Assembly (NCBI GenBank): GCA_905250075.1
Contig: CAJNOP010000032.1
Coordinates: 1,738,667-1,802,666 of the forward strand
Origin: Rotaria sp. Silwood1
Taxonomy: Eukaryota; Rotifera; Eurotatoria; Philodinida; Philodinidae
Direction: 5' to 3'
DNA length: 64,000 nt
The notes under the pieces are model-generated. The model made no database searches and was not told the origin of the DNA. It saw nothing but the letters and a program-made list of their open reading frames with translations. This document shows positions 51,248 to 63,966 of the stretch, piece by piece. Each line of letters begins with the position of its first letter. Position 1 is the first letter of the stretch. The translations under genes were made by a program, and so were the position numbers.

Positions 51248-53028
51248 ATGTTTCCTTCAAAGGCAACAACCATGGCTCAATATCAACCGACTGTTTTAAT
51301 TACTACTCAACAAGCTCATCCATGGACAATCAGCGTTTTTAATGGATTAAATGGCAATGTTCTTCTTACATTTAAATCTGATGCACCAGTTGCACGTCAT
51401 GGTCTGTTATGTTCTCGTGATCATATCTATGCTGCTGCAATTGATCGTCCTTCAATTTATGTTTGGAAATTAAATAGTCGAGTAAGATTTTAATTAATTC
51501 TTAAGTAATTTTATTTTTTTACATTTATTTCTAGAATCGAGATTATAAAAAAATAACAGTTGCAGGACCTATTAATTCAATGATATTTATTCGTGATTCA
51601 ACTATCTTAGCTTGTGCAATAGGAAATAAAATATTTCTTTATAAAGTAAAAATATAAATTTAAAATTAAAATTTATGATTTTATTTTGTTATTTAGCTTG
51701 ATAATGGTCAACATTTAATAACACTTTCAGCACATATTCGAACAATAAATCATTTATTATTTGATGAAGATCAAGATTGTTTAATATCCGTTGGTGAAGA
51801 TAATCTTATTCATCGATGGAATATTGAAGAGTAAAAGGAAACTTCTTTTTTTTCGTTGCAAAATAAAAAAACTGTTTTGTTTTGTTTTGTTTTTGGTTAA
51901 AGAATAAGTCCTGATCGAAATCTAGATATTTCTCCATCGAAATCATTTCAAGGTCATACAGGTCCTATTCATGATCTTTGTCAAATATCAATTGGAAAAT
52001 TTCATTTACTTTTAACTGCTTCAAGTGATCTTAGTGTTCGAGTAGGTTTTAATAAACTTTGTTGTTTTTTCTAAAGTAATACATTTTGAATTTTAGTTAT
52101 GGGATATTGTTACAGGAAAATGTTTATGTACATTTTTATTTCCAAATGAAATTCATTCAATATGTGCATCATCATTTTCTACAACAATTTATTGTGGTAC
52201 AGATACTGGTACAATTTTTATTGTTCCATTACAAACATTAACAACACAAGTAAATAACAATCAAAAGGAAAAAAAATATTTTACTTTTGTTGAATGAAAT
52301 TTTAGTTTGGAGGAATTCAACATCAAAATCCAACAATAACAATTGATAATAATAATTCAAAACAACTAAATCATCATCAGTAAAGTTAACATCAAGATTA
52401 TATTTGAAAATGATTTATAATGAGAATTTTGTCTATTTAGAGGTTCTGTTATATCACTTCGATTAAGTGCAGATGAACAGATTTTATATTCTGGTAGTCT
52501 TGATAAAGATTGTGTCATGTGGGATTTATCATCAGGACAAATACGTTTCAAGAAATCATGTTCAAGTAGAAAGAGATTATTCTATTTTTATCATGTATTT
52601 TTTATTATTATTCTATGTGTAGGTCCTGTAACAAATATTCTTCTTGCTAAAATTGATACTGATGATATTAATGAAGGGTCAACTATTTCTATTCCATTTA
52701 GTGTACGTTTAAAATATTTGTTTCGCTTTTTTTTTTTGCTAAAAGATTTTTTTCTAAATAGAATTTTTCGAATGAAACACATGATGAAGTTGTATCACAT
52801 ACTATTGCAACTCGAAATGGTTCTATGCAAAGACCAATATCTGATCAAGATTCTATCAAATTCATTCCTATGGTAAAAATTTATGAATACATAGATATTA
52901 TCATGATTGTTAAATTTTTGTTTTAGCCACCGGTGAATGGTGAATCAGATGAATCAGCATCTATGGCAGCACCAACATTTGTTCAAATGGCTCGTTTATT
53001 ACTTGAACAACAAATGAATTCATCTTAA
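51248..53028 (+). CDS. WD40-repeat protein, WDR18/IPI3-like
   Basis: In other animals WDR18 works with PELP1, TEX10 and LAS1L in pre-60S ribosome maturation in the nucleolus. Exons are 51248-51481, 51535-51645, 51697-51830, 51903-52041, 52097-52249, 52306-52379, 52441-52565, 52623-52702, 52762-52872 and 52927-53028; all phases join to 420 residues (human about 432). WD-like blades are visible: NGLNGNVLLTFKSD, LISVGEDNLIHRWNIE, LLTASSDLSVRLWDIVTG, ILYSGSLDKDCVMWDLSSGQ, followed by PVTNILLA as in WDR18. The C-terminus is a short helix-prone tail (FVQMARLLLEQQM). A second in-frame ATG at 51272 is an alternative start. A decayed duplicate lies at 57.5-58.7 kb. Confidence 0.82.
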
Positions 53029-56000
53029 TTAGAAGAAAATTTCTTTTGTCAGATATTTTGTGTCTTTTTTTTCTTTCGTGTTCTTTGATAAAATATGATT
53101 AAGATTTTGTGACTCATCTTGGTTCTCAAAATTAATCTTAAATACTACTTCACTACAATGTGATTAACTATTATTATTTCGAATTCGTCATAGAAAAAGT
53201 AAAGCAAAACATGAAACGAATGCAGTCATTCATTTGATTGAATTGTATGCTGATATACACTATCCATAGTCGGTACAGCTACGTTATTTAGGTCGCACAT
53301 AGTAGCACAGTAGAGAATTCGATGATATTAATTTATTTTCTTAATTTTTCCATCCTTTATAATCTGCGTCAAGTGTCCAGTCTCATCGTGAGTGAACAAC
53401 AGTGAAACGCTATATTGCGAAAGCACTGAATACCAAGTTGATGTAACCAGATACGATCGAACGTTTTTGCCCGCCTTAATTCAATGCGCACTGATTTCTG
53501 GGAAACATTTACAATCATCAGAGCTAAAATTTTTTTTTGTTGTAAACAGTGTCATCGATAGTTTTATCTTTGCTACATGTCAGAGGATATTCCCATTTCC
53601 TAGTCAATTAGATCTCAGGGAAAAATATGAATTTCAGAATAGATGAAGGGAATTCATTAGTGCTTGCAAAGAGAACTATGTCAAAACATGTACATGATTT
53701 GATTGTATGCACATTTTCAATAGACATTGTGTTTTCGTTTATGAGAAAAATGTTATTCTCTGCAAACATAATGAATTGATTTAATGCTAAAGACCAATAC
53801 ATGTTCTGAATTTCATCCTACGACCATAATGTTTGTTTAACTATGTTCATTTTTCTATCAAATAAACATAAGTTAGGCTCTTGGTGTTTCAATAAGTAGC
53901 GATCACCACCAGTTAATAATTCAATACTGCTTTTAAGGCAAGCAATTGTTCTGTAGGACGACTATCGATTGTAAAACGTGTTTCTTCAAGTGTGCTCATA
54001 TTTCTTTCGAGTTGATGTCAATAAATTGATATCTTGATGAGTTGTTCCTTCTTTATTAACGAGTTCAGTTATTTTTGAATGCATTCGATTGAGTTCTTTT
54101 TGTTGTTGACGAACTATTTCATCAATAAGTTGATCAAGTTCTTGACATTTTTGTTCAAATAAACAATCTTGACTCTACTGTTCATGTTTTTCACGACTAT
54201 TGCCAGTTAGTTTTTGAATATCTAGTGTATTGAGACGATCTTCAAGTACATTCAGTTGAAAAATGAGTACAGCATTATATTCATTCAAATGTTGTAAACA
54301 AAGATTTTGTTGGCAACAATTACACAGCCAACATGATATTCAGCTACATTTCTCAATCAAACATAATCGAGACATTCGATGAGAATAACAAAATTCTTAT
54401 GTTTAAAAATAGAATCTGTTTGTTTACTGAAGAAAAAACATGATTATCTATGTATTCAGATCACAAAAGTTAAGTTTTTTTTTTCTCTCACGTTAAATTC
54501 AATTAACAGGTGTCGTACGAATAATGATTTCACAAGAATAACAATGAATGCTTTGACTGGAGGTGATTATTCATCTCAAAATAGAATATTCATTCTTTTT
54601 GAAGAGGTTTCTAATATGTATAACTTACTCAAATAGAAAAACCTAAAAAAAGAGTATGTATTTACAGGACGGGTTCAGAAACTTACATATGTTTGGAAAA
54701 TAATTTTCAAGTCGTCATATCCTATGCATGACGATGGCACCTTTTCCAATATCTGCAATTGTTACGCATCGGTGAAAGACAATAACACATGCATGATTTC
54801 TCATTAAACTGGAATCAATCTCATGTATAGATATCATTTTACTTGAGAAATCTTGTTCAATTCCTCGAATTCTCCTATCTAATGTAACTAGATGATCGAA
54901 TAGTGAACAAATTCATCTTATGAAGCAAAATATGTATGATCGAATCTTATCTCTAGAAAAAAAAATCCTGCATGTTCATGTATACTTACAACGTATGTTG
55001 TTTCGTTTTAAGGTCATTCTACAACTCTTTTGCATACACATGTATGAATTTTCAACAACAGTATACTCGTGTACATGCGGAAAATTTCATGCATGTATAT
55101 ATATGATTATCTTTAACAATTACTTTTTTTTTTCTATTTTTCTTTAAGCAATTAAACGCAATTCAGGACATACCGTCCTTTCTCGACGCCAAACATTCAT
55201 TTTTTTTTCGATTTCGATTTTTTTATATCTGAAAAGATATTGAAGTGTTCTCTATCGAATGACATATGAATGAAAAGTTTTCATATTTTTTCAGATCCTT
55301 AAAAAATGCCACTTTAGAGATCCTCCATACAAAAACACGTTCTATAGCTCTACAGTGTTGTAAATGGCCTATATTAATACAGTTATTTTATCATCTAAGT
55401 ATGTTGTGTGAGTTAGAGGCTTTGGAAGTGTAGTAATTGATAGCAATGCATACAAAATGTAAAAATTGAAATATGAAGAAACTATCGCTTTATATTGTTT
55501 CGTGTTTTTCTCCAAATCAATTTTTTTTTAGAGAAAAATCAGAGTTTCTCCTTTTCTCTCCGAGACATTTTGACCAATTTAGCTGAAAGTTTTTGTGTAA
55601 CAACTAGAATCAAATCGGGCTGCATATATTTTTTCTTTTCTTAAAATAAAGTTCTAGTGATTTTTGGCATATCTTACAAAATTTTTCCCTAGGAGATTGG
55701 TCGAGCTGCTCTTAATAAATTTGAAAAACAGAAAAAGACTCTTACATGAACTTCATCTTTTCACATTACCTCAAACGCACTCATGTTTTCGATGACGATT
55801 GCTTTGTAACACAATTAGGCTGTATAAACGATTACACTATCATCGGTACCTGTGACTTGATTAGGTCGTAACTGTTTCGCAGTGACTAAACAAAGACGAC
55901 CTAGACAGAACGTATAGTTGACGTATTTGATGGTGGAGTTTCTATAGAATCATTGATGTTCTTGATTTTTTGTTAGACATGAACGAGTGACGAAAGCTGT

Positions 56001-56230
56001 GGAAGATCATATGAAAAAAAAGTAATAAAAAAATCTAGAATATTATATACTAATGTTTAATATCGTTAAAAGAGAAAAGCAAACTTAACAATTATACAAC
56101 GAAAAGGTAACTACCTTTGTGAAGCATTGTATAAACAAAAAAAACACTTGCTTTGACTAAAGAGGAACTATTGAAGCGTAATTAGTTTTTTTTCTCTATT
56201 ATATCACTTTCCTATATTTTTTTTCTATTG
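51400..56230. repeat. Tandem segmental duplication, copy 1
   Basis: Contains intact WDR18, the dead B-box/propeller gene and about 1.8 kb of flank. It matches 57520-62120 in order and orientation, with indels; for example the shared tract GTGATTTTTGGCATAT occurs near 55657 and 61418. Boundaries are approximate. Confidence 0.75.
53228..54375 (-). pseudogene. Dead copy of the B-box/propeller gene
   Basis: Starts MSRLCLIEKCS followed at once by a stop (TGA), then continues ISCWLCNCCQQNLCLQHLNE, KCQELDQLIDEIVRQQ and so on, clearly homologous to the intact gene at 58920-60236. Several further stops and about 170 bp of net deletion destroy the frame. It converges on WDR18 exactly as its intact counterpart converges on the dead WDR18. 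Confidence 0.8.
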
Positions 56231-57510
56231 AAAAGAATAAGATCTGAACTACAAAGTTTGTTGCAGACACATTTTTTTAAAATGAATCGAAGAAGAAGAA
56301 AACGCCAAAAGCCAAACACCTCTTGAAAATTTCTTTCAACTTCACCATTGTGCGACATCATTTTTAAGTTTCCGTTAATTATTTTTATACTAGAAGTGAA
56401 ATGAAAAACTATATTTTATGGTGATTTTTGTATTTTAAAAACTGCTCTTTCTAATCGTGTATTAGAAGTCAAAATTTACTCTTGTTTTTTATGATAAAAC
56501 ACAAATATTTCTAAGAGACTATATAATTTGACTGCTCTTACTAATTGACCGTTTTGAAACAATAAAAAAATACTTTTTGAATTAGTATGTCCTGCTAAGT
56601 ACTTATGGTCTAAAACAATTCGAACAAATAATACACAAAGAATTCAGTTCATATATCATTTTTGGAGATTTCGGCTAATGTTTTTCCAAATTGATAGTTC
56701 TTATCAAGTACAAATTCATCTTATATAACATTTATTTTGACAGCTCAAAAGTTCGCAATAATTTCAAAACTCTTTTGTTGAAACGAAAATATTATTGCAC
56801 AGTTCAAGATCAAGAGTTGATATCTAGTCATTAGAAATATCTCTAATTATTGTTATACTCATTTGCAGCCTTTTCAAAATTAATTTAATAAAACTGCTTA
56901 ACTCATGAAAAAGATATATGTAAACTGTTATTGAATCATATCAATGAAATAAAATGCTTTGTAAACTATAATCCTAAAATCAAAGAAAGCAATGCAAATA
57001 AAGAAGAGAGTAAAAAGCAAAAAAAAGAAAATCGGAGTAGTACTTATCGTAATCCATATCAAACACATGTTCTTCTTAAAAGATAATAATAAGAAGAAAA
57101 TATCATTAACAGAAGTTAATAAGAATCTTCTCTGACATTTCCGAACAAATGAGTTGACACACTTGAAGAATATCGATACAAATTATTGAAAATAATAAAA
57201 CTTTTAAAAGCAGATAAAAATAAGAAAAGAAAAAAGAAGATGAGTGGTAATTCTGCTCATGTGTTGCATGTTTCAAAAAGTTTAAAAGAGTACAATATTG
57301 TAGCTTCCAAGAAGGACTGTAAAGAAATGCAACGTCGAACTGAATATATCTCACTATTCATGAATGATTATCGAATTAATAATATCGTTATGGTTGATGT
57401 ATGCATATCGTACACTCATGAATTCGACTGAGCTGCCCATGCATTGAACACCATTCTTACATAATTTTATGTTAATGTTCTTTTTCGTTGAAATGTAATG
57501 CATTTGTTGC
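54380..57510. other. Flank of duplication copy 1 and junction DNA
   Basis: To about 56230 this is the noncoding counterpart of 60240-62120. 56230-57510 seems to be outside the duplication and has no gene. An open plus frame at 57186-57431 is Lys-rich and unsupported. Confidence 0.45.
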
Positions 57511-57519
57511 ATGTCATAC

Positions 57520-58726
57520 ACTCATATATTCTAACGACCATATCTATGCGACTGCTATTGATCGTCTTTCAATTTACGTTTCGAACTTAAACAATTGAAT
57601 ACGATTCTAACGAATTTATAATCAATACGGTTTATTCACATCTACTTCTAAAATCGAAATTATAAAAAGGTAACAGTTAGTACATTTGCTAGCTCAATGA
57701 CATTTATTCGTGATTCAACTGCCTTAGCTTGTTCAACAGGTAACAAAATATTTCTTCATAAATTGAAATAATAAAAAAAAATAGCGTATCATTTCAATTG
57801 GTTATCTAGCTTGATAATGGTCAACATTTAATAACACTTTCAGCACATATGCGAATAATAAATCATTTATTCATCGATGGAGTATTGAAAAGTAAAGAAT
57901 AACGTTTGTTTGGTAGCAAAAAAAGTATTCTGGTTTTTTTTTGTTAAAGAATAAGTCCTGATCGAAATCATTTCAAGGTCATACAGATCTTATTCATGAT
58001 CTTTGTCAAATATTAAATGGTAAATTTCATTTACTTTTAACTGCGTCAAGTGATCTTAGTGTTCGAGTAGGTTTTAATAATCTTTGTTGTCTTTTCTAAA
58101 GTAATACATTTTTATTTCCAAATGAAATTCGTTCAATATGTGCATCATCATTTTCTATAACAATCTATTGTGGTACAGATACTGGTACAATTTTTATTGT
58201 TCCATTACGAACATTAACAATACAAGTAAATAACAAGCAGAAGAAAAAATATTTTATTATTGTTGAATGAAATTTTAGTTTGGAGAAATTTAACATCAAA
58301 ATCGAATAATAACAATTGATTGAACATCAAGATTATATTTGAACATGATTTATAACGAGAATGTTGTCGATTTAGAGGTACTGTTATATCACTTCGATTA
58401 AGTGCAGATGAACGGATTTTATATTCTGGCAGTCTTGATAAAGATTGTGTCATGTGGGATTTATCATTAGGACAAATATGTTTTAAGAAATCATGTTCAA
58501 GTACAAAAAAAAATTTTCCACTTGTACCCTGTTTGTCTTTTTTTTATTGTATGCAGATCCTATTCGTATGGTAAAAGTTTATGAATACATAGATATTATC
58601 ATGATTGTTAAATTTTTGTTTTAGTCACCAGTGAATGGTGAATCAGATGAATCAGTAGCTATGGCAGCACCAAAATTTGTTCAAATGGCTCGTTTATTAC
58701 TTGAACAACAAATGAATTCATCTTAA
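57520..58726 (+). pseudogene. Dead WDR18 duplicate
   Basis: Corresponds block by block to exons 1 (end) to 10 of the intact gene, but the initiating exon is lost. There are in-exon deletions: most of the SVGEDNL blade, the LDISPSK segment, the first half of exon 5, and exons 8-9 almost entirely. Donor sites are altered, while the final exon (SPVNGESDESVAMAAP… to the stop) is preserved. It cannot encode a propeller. Confidence 0.85.
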
Positions 58727-58919
58727 TTAGAAGAAAATTTCTTTGTCAGATATTTTGTGTCTTTTTTTTCGTGTTCTTTGATAAAATATGATTAAGATTA
58801 TGTAACTCAGCTTGATTCTTATATCAATCTTAAATAGTATTTCACTAAAATATGGTTAATTTTTTTCTTATTTTGAATTCTTCATAGAAAAAGTAAAGCA
58901 AAACATGAAACAAAAGCAG

Positions 58920-60236
58920 TCATTCATTTGATTGAAATATATGCAGATATACACCATCCATAGTGGATATAGCTAGTATATTCAAGTCAACCAGAACAGC
59001 ATCATAGGGCTTCGAGTCATATTGAATTGTTTTCTTTATTGTTCCGTCTTTTGTAATATGGATTAGACTTCCAGTTTCATGATCGACAATGAGCCATTGA
59101 TTAAAAGTGAGTGAACAAAAACGAAATGGTATCTTTTGGTCGTACCTAATATCAAGTGGACATGTCCAGATGCGATCGAAGGTTTTTGCATCTATCAATT
59201 CAATGCGCACTGATTTCTCGAAGATATTCTTCACCGTTAGAGCAAGATTTCCATTATTGTGAATAACATCATCAATCATTTCATCATTGCTACATATTCG
59301 AGGGCATTTCCATTCTGTAGTCAATTCGACTGCTGGTAATAATGCGAATTTCATAATAGATGAAGCACGCTCGTTTGTGCATGCAAAGAGAACTGTATCA
59401 GAACATGTACACGATATCCAGTATCGTTCTTCAACTGTCTGTACGTAATCAATGGACATTGTATTTTCGTCAATGAGAAAGATGTTATTTTGTCCAAACA
59501 CAATGAATCGATCTAACGTTGATGACCAGCAACTATCTCGAATCTCACCATTTGACCATAACGTTTGTTTAACTATGTCCAGTTCTTGATCAAACAAACA
59601 TAAATCTGGATATTGATGTATTAATAAGTATCGATCGTTGCCAGTTAGTATTATATAACTTCCATTAGAATAACGAATTTTTCTGTAGACAGGTGAAAGA
59701 GTTGATAGGTCAAGTTCATGTTTAGTTGTTTTCTCTATAAAAACAAGGTTATCATCTATGAGTAATGGATGAGTATTAATCATCAAACATGTTTCTTCAA
59801 TATTGTTCATATTTTTTTCAATTTCATCAATCGCTGATGTCAATAAATCGATATCTTCACGAGTTGTTTCTTGTGCATTAATCAGTTCAGTTATCTTCAA
59901 TTGTATTTGATGAAGTTCCTCTCGTTGTTGACCAACTGTTTCATTAATAAGTTGATCAAGTTCTTGACATTTTTGTTCAAAAAAATGATCGATCCTCTTA
60001 TAACAATCTTGACGCCATTGTTCAAGTTTTTCACGACTATTACCAATTATATTTTGAATAATTAGTGTATCAAGACAATCTTCAATTGAATTAAGCTTTT
60101 CATTCAAAGGATTGAGTTGAGAAATAAGCGCAGCATTATGTTCATTTAAATGTTGTAAACAAAGATTTTGTTGGCAACAGTCACACAGCCACCGTGATAT
60201 ACGGGTACATTTCTCGATCGAACATGATTGAGGCAT
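58920..60236 (-). CDS. B-box zinc-finger / coiled-coil / beta-propeller protein (TRIM-like, no RING)
   Basis: A single exon of 438 codons. Residues about 5-33 form a B-box-like finger (CSIEKCTRISRWLCDCCQQN then LCLQHLNEH). Residues about 45-155 are a coiled coil rich in Glu/Gln/Leu (EKLEQWRQDCYKRIDHFFEQ; ELIDQ-type heptads). Residues about 170-438 are repeated beta segments resembling a propeller (SSTLDRFIVFGQNNIFLIDE; FNQWLIVDHETGSLIHITKD). This is the TRIM plan minus the RING, so ligase activity is not predicted; scaffolding or RNA/protein binding is possible. A TTTTCAG acceptor sits three bases before the ATG. Convergent with the dead WDR18, 194 bp apart. Function unknown. Confidence 0.8.
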   Translation of the reverse strand: MPQSCSIEKCTRISRWLCDCCQQNLCLQHLNEHNAALISQLNPLNEKLNSIEDCLDTLIIQNIIGNSREKLEQWRQDCYKRIDHFFEQKCQELDQLINETVGQQREELHQIQLKITELINAQETTREDIDLLTSAIDEIEKNMNNIEETCLMINTHPLLIDDNLVFIEKTTKHELDLSTLSPVYRKIRYSNGSYIILTGNDRYLLIHQYPDLCLFDQELDIVKQTLWSNGEIRDSCWSSTLDRFIVFGQNNIFLIDENTMSIDYVQTVEERYWISCTCSDTVLFACTNERASSIMKFALLPAVELTTEWKCPRICSNDEMIDDVIHNNGNLALTVKNIFEKSVRIELIDAKTFDRIWTCPLDIRYDQKIPFRFCSLTFNQWLIVDHETGSLIHITKDGTIKKTIQYDSKPYDAVLVDLNILAISTMDGVYLHIFQSNE

Positions 60237-60239
60237 TTC

Positions 60240-62610
60240 CTGAAAATCATGAAATTTTGATCTTCTAAAATTAGTGACTGTACAAAGAAAAAAAGTGTTT
60301 GTTTCTTGAAGAAAAGAAAAAGAATTACTTTTTATTACATTAAATTCACTAACAGGTATCCTAAGAATAATGATTTTACAAGGATAACAATGAATACTTC
60401 GAGTGGAGGCGAGAATTTGTTCGAAAATTCAATATTGATTTTTTTTTGAAAACATGATAAAAAGAAAAGAATCTATTGTTATTATTATGTGTAGCCTAGT
60501 CAAACGCGACAACCCTTTTAAAAAACCATATATTTGCAGGACATTCAGACATTTGCGTTTTTTTACAAAATAGCTTTCAAGTCGTCATCTTTTATGCAAG
60601 AAGATATAAGTTGTTCAAATATTTGCAATTGTTGTGCAAAGGTATGTATGTTGCAAACACATGCAAATATCTTCTATTTTGTAGTGTGTAAACAGGAAGT
60701 TAGCTTTTTTTCTGAGGAGGATATTTATTTATCCTTTATTAATATGAAATCACTTTCATATAATCATATTATAATAGGTCAAAGACCTTGCTCTACTTTT
60801 TGAACTGGACTATAGTTAATAGTATTCGTGCACACAGATGTTAAGCAGTGATCTAATGATTATTATGTTCTTCAGTTTTGATTGCAATTCTCATGTAAGT
60901 AGGTGATCGAAGGGTGAAACAGTTCGTCTTATCAAGTAAAGTATATATGATCGAATCTTATCTGTGGAAATAAAATCCTACGTGTTCATGTATGGTTACT
61001 ATATATATATTTTGTTTTTCTAACTGTTGTAAAACTGTATTGCATGCACACGTGTGTGTTCTCTACAAAAGCATTATTATATCTTCACATGCAGCAAGCA
61101 ACAATATTCAGCATGCAGTCAGTCAGATAAGGCTCTTAAAGACACGCGTGTTAACGAGGAGATGTCAACTCAGAAAACATATTTTTGCAAAGATTTTTCT
61201 GATGGATATGATTACGTTCCACAATGAGTCTTTTTTTTCTCGTTTTTTTAACCAATTCAATGCTTTTAAGGGTACATCGCCTTTCTTGACCCGAAAAATT
61301 ACTTTATTCAATTTCATTTTTCTCAAACGCTTTGACCGATTGAGCTGAAATTTTTTGTGACAACCATGACCAAATCGGAGGGTATATATTCTTTCTTTTC
61401 TTAAAATAATGTTCTGGTGATTTTTGGCATATGTTAAAAAGTTTGCCCTAGGAGAATAAAGATGTTTTTGATAGGGATTTCAGTTATTCTAAGCGCAAGA
61501 AACAATATTTGTCAAAGAAAAAAATATATATACACCCAGATTCGGTCCTACCTACTACAAAAAGTTCAACAAAAAAAAACGAATTTTGGTTGTTTGTAAG
61601 AGGAAAAGCTTCAAATCATTTTTGGCCTCTACGCTCTCTATACATCATAGAAGGAAGCATCTGAAAATTATGAATCTATGACAACTTTTACTCTACTAGT
61701 CGATATCGATCTACCTTGAAAGTTTCATCATTTTTGGTTGAACCGTTCTTGAGAAATTTTGGAACGGAGGGGATGCCCTTCAACGAACTTGTCTCTTAAG
61801 ATTAATGTAAACACACTCATATTTTCGATGACGATTGAATTGTGACACAATTACGTCGTAACTGCATTACCCTTGCTAAAAAAAAGAGGCGACATAGAGT
61901 AAAATGTGTAATTGATGTAATAAAAAAAAATCAGAATATTATATATTAGTGATTAATATGGTTCAAAGAGAAAAACAAGCTTGAGAGCAGTACAACAAAA
62001 AAATAATCACATTTGTAAAGCACTTCGTAAACAAAAAATAAACCTTGTTTTGACTAAACAGTAACGATTGAAGCGTAACTACCGGTATGTTTTCTCTATT
62101 GTATCGTTTCTCTATATATGAAAAACCGAATCCGCATATTCCGGATTATACAATATTTTTGACCAATCACATACATAGTAACTTGTTTTAGGCAAGCATA
62201 TAAAAATGTAAATTCATTATGGAAAGATTGAAATGAAAAATCACGCGTTTAGTAATGGGTTTACGCTGGGGGCGCTGGAGGCAATATTCGTTTTTCCTCT
62301 TCCAAAACATTTTTCTCATCTTTTTCATAGCAGACAAGGCTTAAAGATGATCTGATACTAACTCTAATGAGCTTCAAAATACATTTAACGATCATGATTA
62401 TTCTCTATGATAAAAACTCTGAATTTCCCACTGAACGCTTTTATGAATTTGTTTCTTCTTGCCTGACCTCTATTGACAATGTGCTTTAAGTTTTCATGGG
62501 TCGTGATCTCTTTAGAATCATTGTCTTGAGAAAATAATTCAAGTTGGCAAAAAAGTGATTTAAATGATTCAACCATCTATAAACACCTTGAACTGTGTTT
62601 TTCATTTTTC
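60240..62610. other. Flank of duplication copy 2
   Basis: Noncoding. It includes diverged matches to 54.6-56.2 kb and a copy of the GAGCTGAAATTTTTT repeat near 61341, also seen near 12361. From about 62120 the sequence is unique. Confidence 0.45.
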
Positions 62611-62624
62611 TTCTCACGAGGGTA

Positions 62625-63315
62625 CGTATTTGCGTGTCCTCCCTGAGAAGGAGTTCAGAAGTATTCTATGTGTTAGGGACCATGGTCTATATCTCGAATA
62701 TCAACATCTTCGCTGCCATCGTTTAGGTCTCGAAAAAGTAGAGTATCAAACTTTTTCATTTTTAGATCCTTTCTTAATAGTAGATGCATCATGTCTTTTT
62801 TCGCTTTTGTTAAATTTGCAAGAACAAGCAGTTTTCTTTGGAAGAAAGCGACTTGAAATAAACATAAGTCGATATGGAGAAGCCATCTCGTTATCACGAG
62901 TGAAGATGTCACATCTACGCTTCTCAATCAAATGCTCATCTGATTGATTACTTATCGTTTACGATACTACAGAAATACAGTAGACATAGATAGCTAAGTC
63001 GGAGCGATCGATGTGATATCTTCACTATAGTGATAACGAGATGGCTTCTCCATATCGACTTATGTTTATTTCAAGTCGCTTTCTTCCAAAGAAAACTGCT
63101 TGTTCTTGCAAATTTAACAAAAGCGAAAAAGGACATGATGCATCTACTATTAAGAAAGGATCTAAAAATGAAAAAGTTTGATACTCTACTTTTTCAAGAC
63201 CTAAACGATGGCAGCGAAGATGTTGATATTTGAGATATAGACCATGGTCCGTAATCCATAGAATACTATTGAACTTCTTCTCAGGGGGGGGGGGGGGGGC
63301 GCGACACTCAAATAT
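62625..63315. repeat. Long inverted repeat (about 300-bp arms, ~80-bp spacer)
   Basis: Left arm about 62625-62925 and right arm about 63005-63315 are near-identical reverse complements (for example CATGGTCTATATCTC at 62690 against GAGATATAGACCATGG at 63231). The right arm carries 16 consecutive G (63284-63299) where the left has CCTCCC. Each arm is open for about 65-85 codons reading inwards from the hairpin loop, giving the same peptide twice. No target duplication was identified. It could be a foldback element or an inverted duplication. Confidence 0.75.
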
Positions 63316-63500
63316 GTTTCTTCGTAAGCTTTTGTAACACGGATACTCAACTTCATTCAGAGTTCAAGCTATAGTTAAACGAAGAAACATAGTATCTTTA
63401 ATGTTATTTATGATTTGGATTCAAACCTCAAAAGTCAAATTTTTTCACCTTATTGGGCACTATAACAACTTCACTGTTCTTTTCTTTTGTATTTTTTTTA

Positions 63501-63966
63501 TTACAGAGTATAGTTGCTGTTTTTATGTGCTCGTACTTTTCCGTCTATGAGATACCATGGTGGATAGTAGCGTTCGCGTTTTTCACATCCAGATGGATAT
63601 ACTTTATCGTGGAGAACTTGACCATTAGCAAGATAACCTGACCACCATCCAAATGTGCCACCGGTAATGATTGAATGTTCACAGAGTGAAAGTGTTACTA
63701 GATCATCACCCATGAAAAATGTTTGTGGTGTAATGGAGATATTGGGTCGATCACGGAACAACTTTTTACAATAAGATTTATCATCACTAGCGACTATGAA
63801 ATGAACATTTGAATACTGTGATGTGTAATATTCCATAGCCGTGAATAAATATTGATCTGACGAAGAAATAATGCACAGAAACAAAGTCTGAACGGCGTAC
63901 ATGAATGCCAATCAATGTTGTCAAATTTGAATCCACTAATTGTTTTTTTGAATGACTGATGGTTTT
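63501..63966 (-). pseudogene. GT11 alpha-1,2-fucosyltransferase-like exon with a frameshift (5' part beyond the window)
   Basis: GT11 enzymes transfer fucose from GDP-fucose to glycans in the Golgi. The exon begins after a TTTTTATTAG acceptor and reads TLIGIHVRRSDF, the family's donor-binding motif. After about 63865-63880 the frame must shift for the homology to continue: SSDQYLFTAMEYYTSQYSNV, HFIVASDDKSYCKKLF, HSIITGGTFGWWSGYLANG, then a C-terminal YYPPWYLI and a stop at 63503-63501. No GT-AG intron explains the shift, so it is a recent pseudogene or a sequence error. The catalytic domain is otherwise well kept. The upstream exons lie outside. Confidence 0.7.

Larger units (their letters stand above)
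57520..62120. repeat. Tandem segmental duplication, copy 2
   Basis: Same gene order as copy 1 (WDR18 then convergent B-box/propeller gene then flank). Here the first gene is dead and the second intact. Confidence 0.75.
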
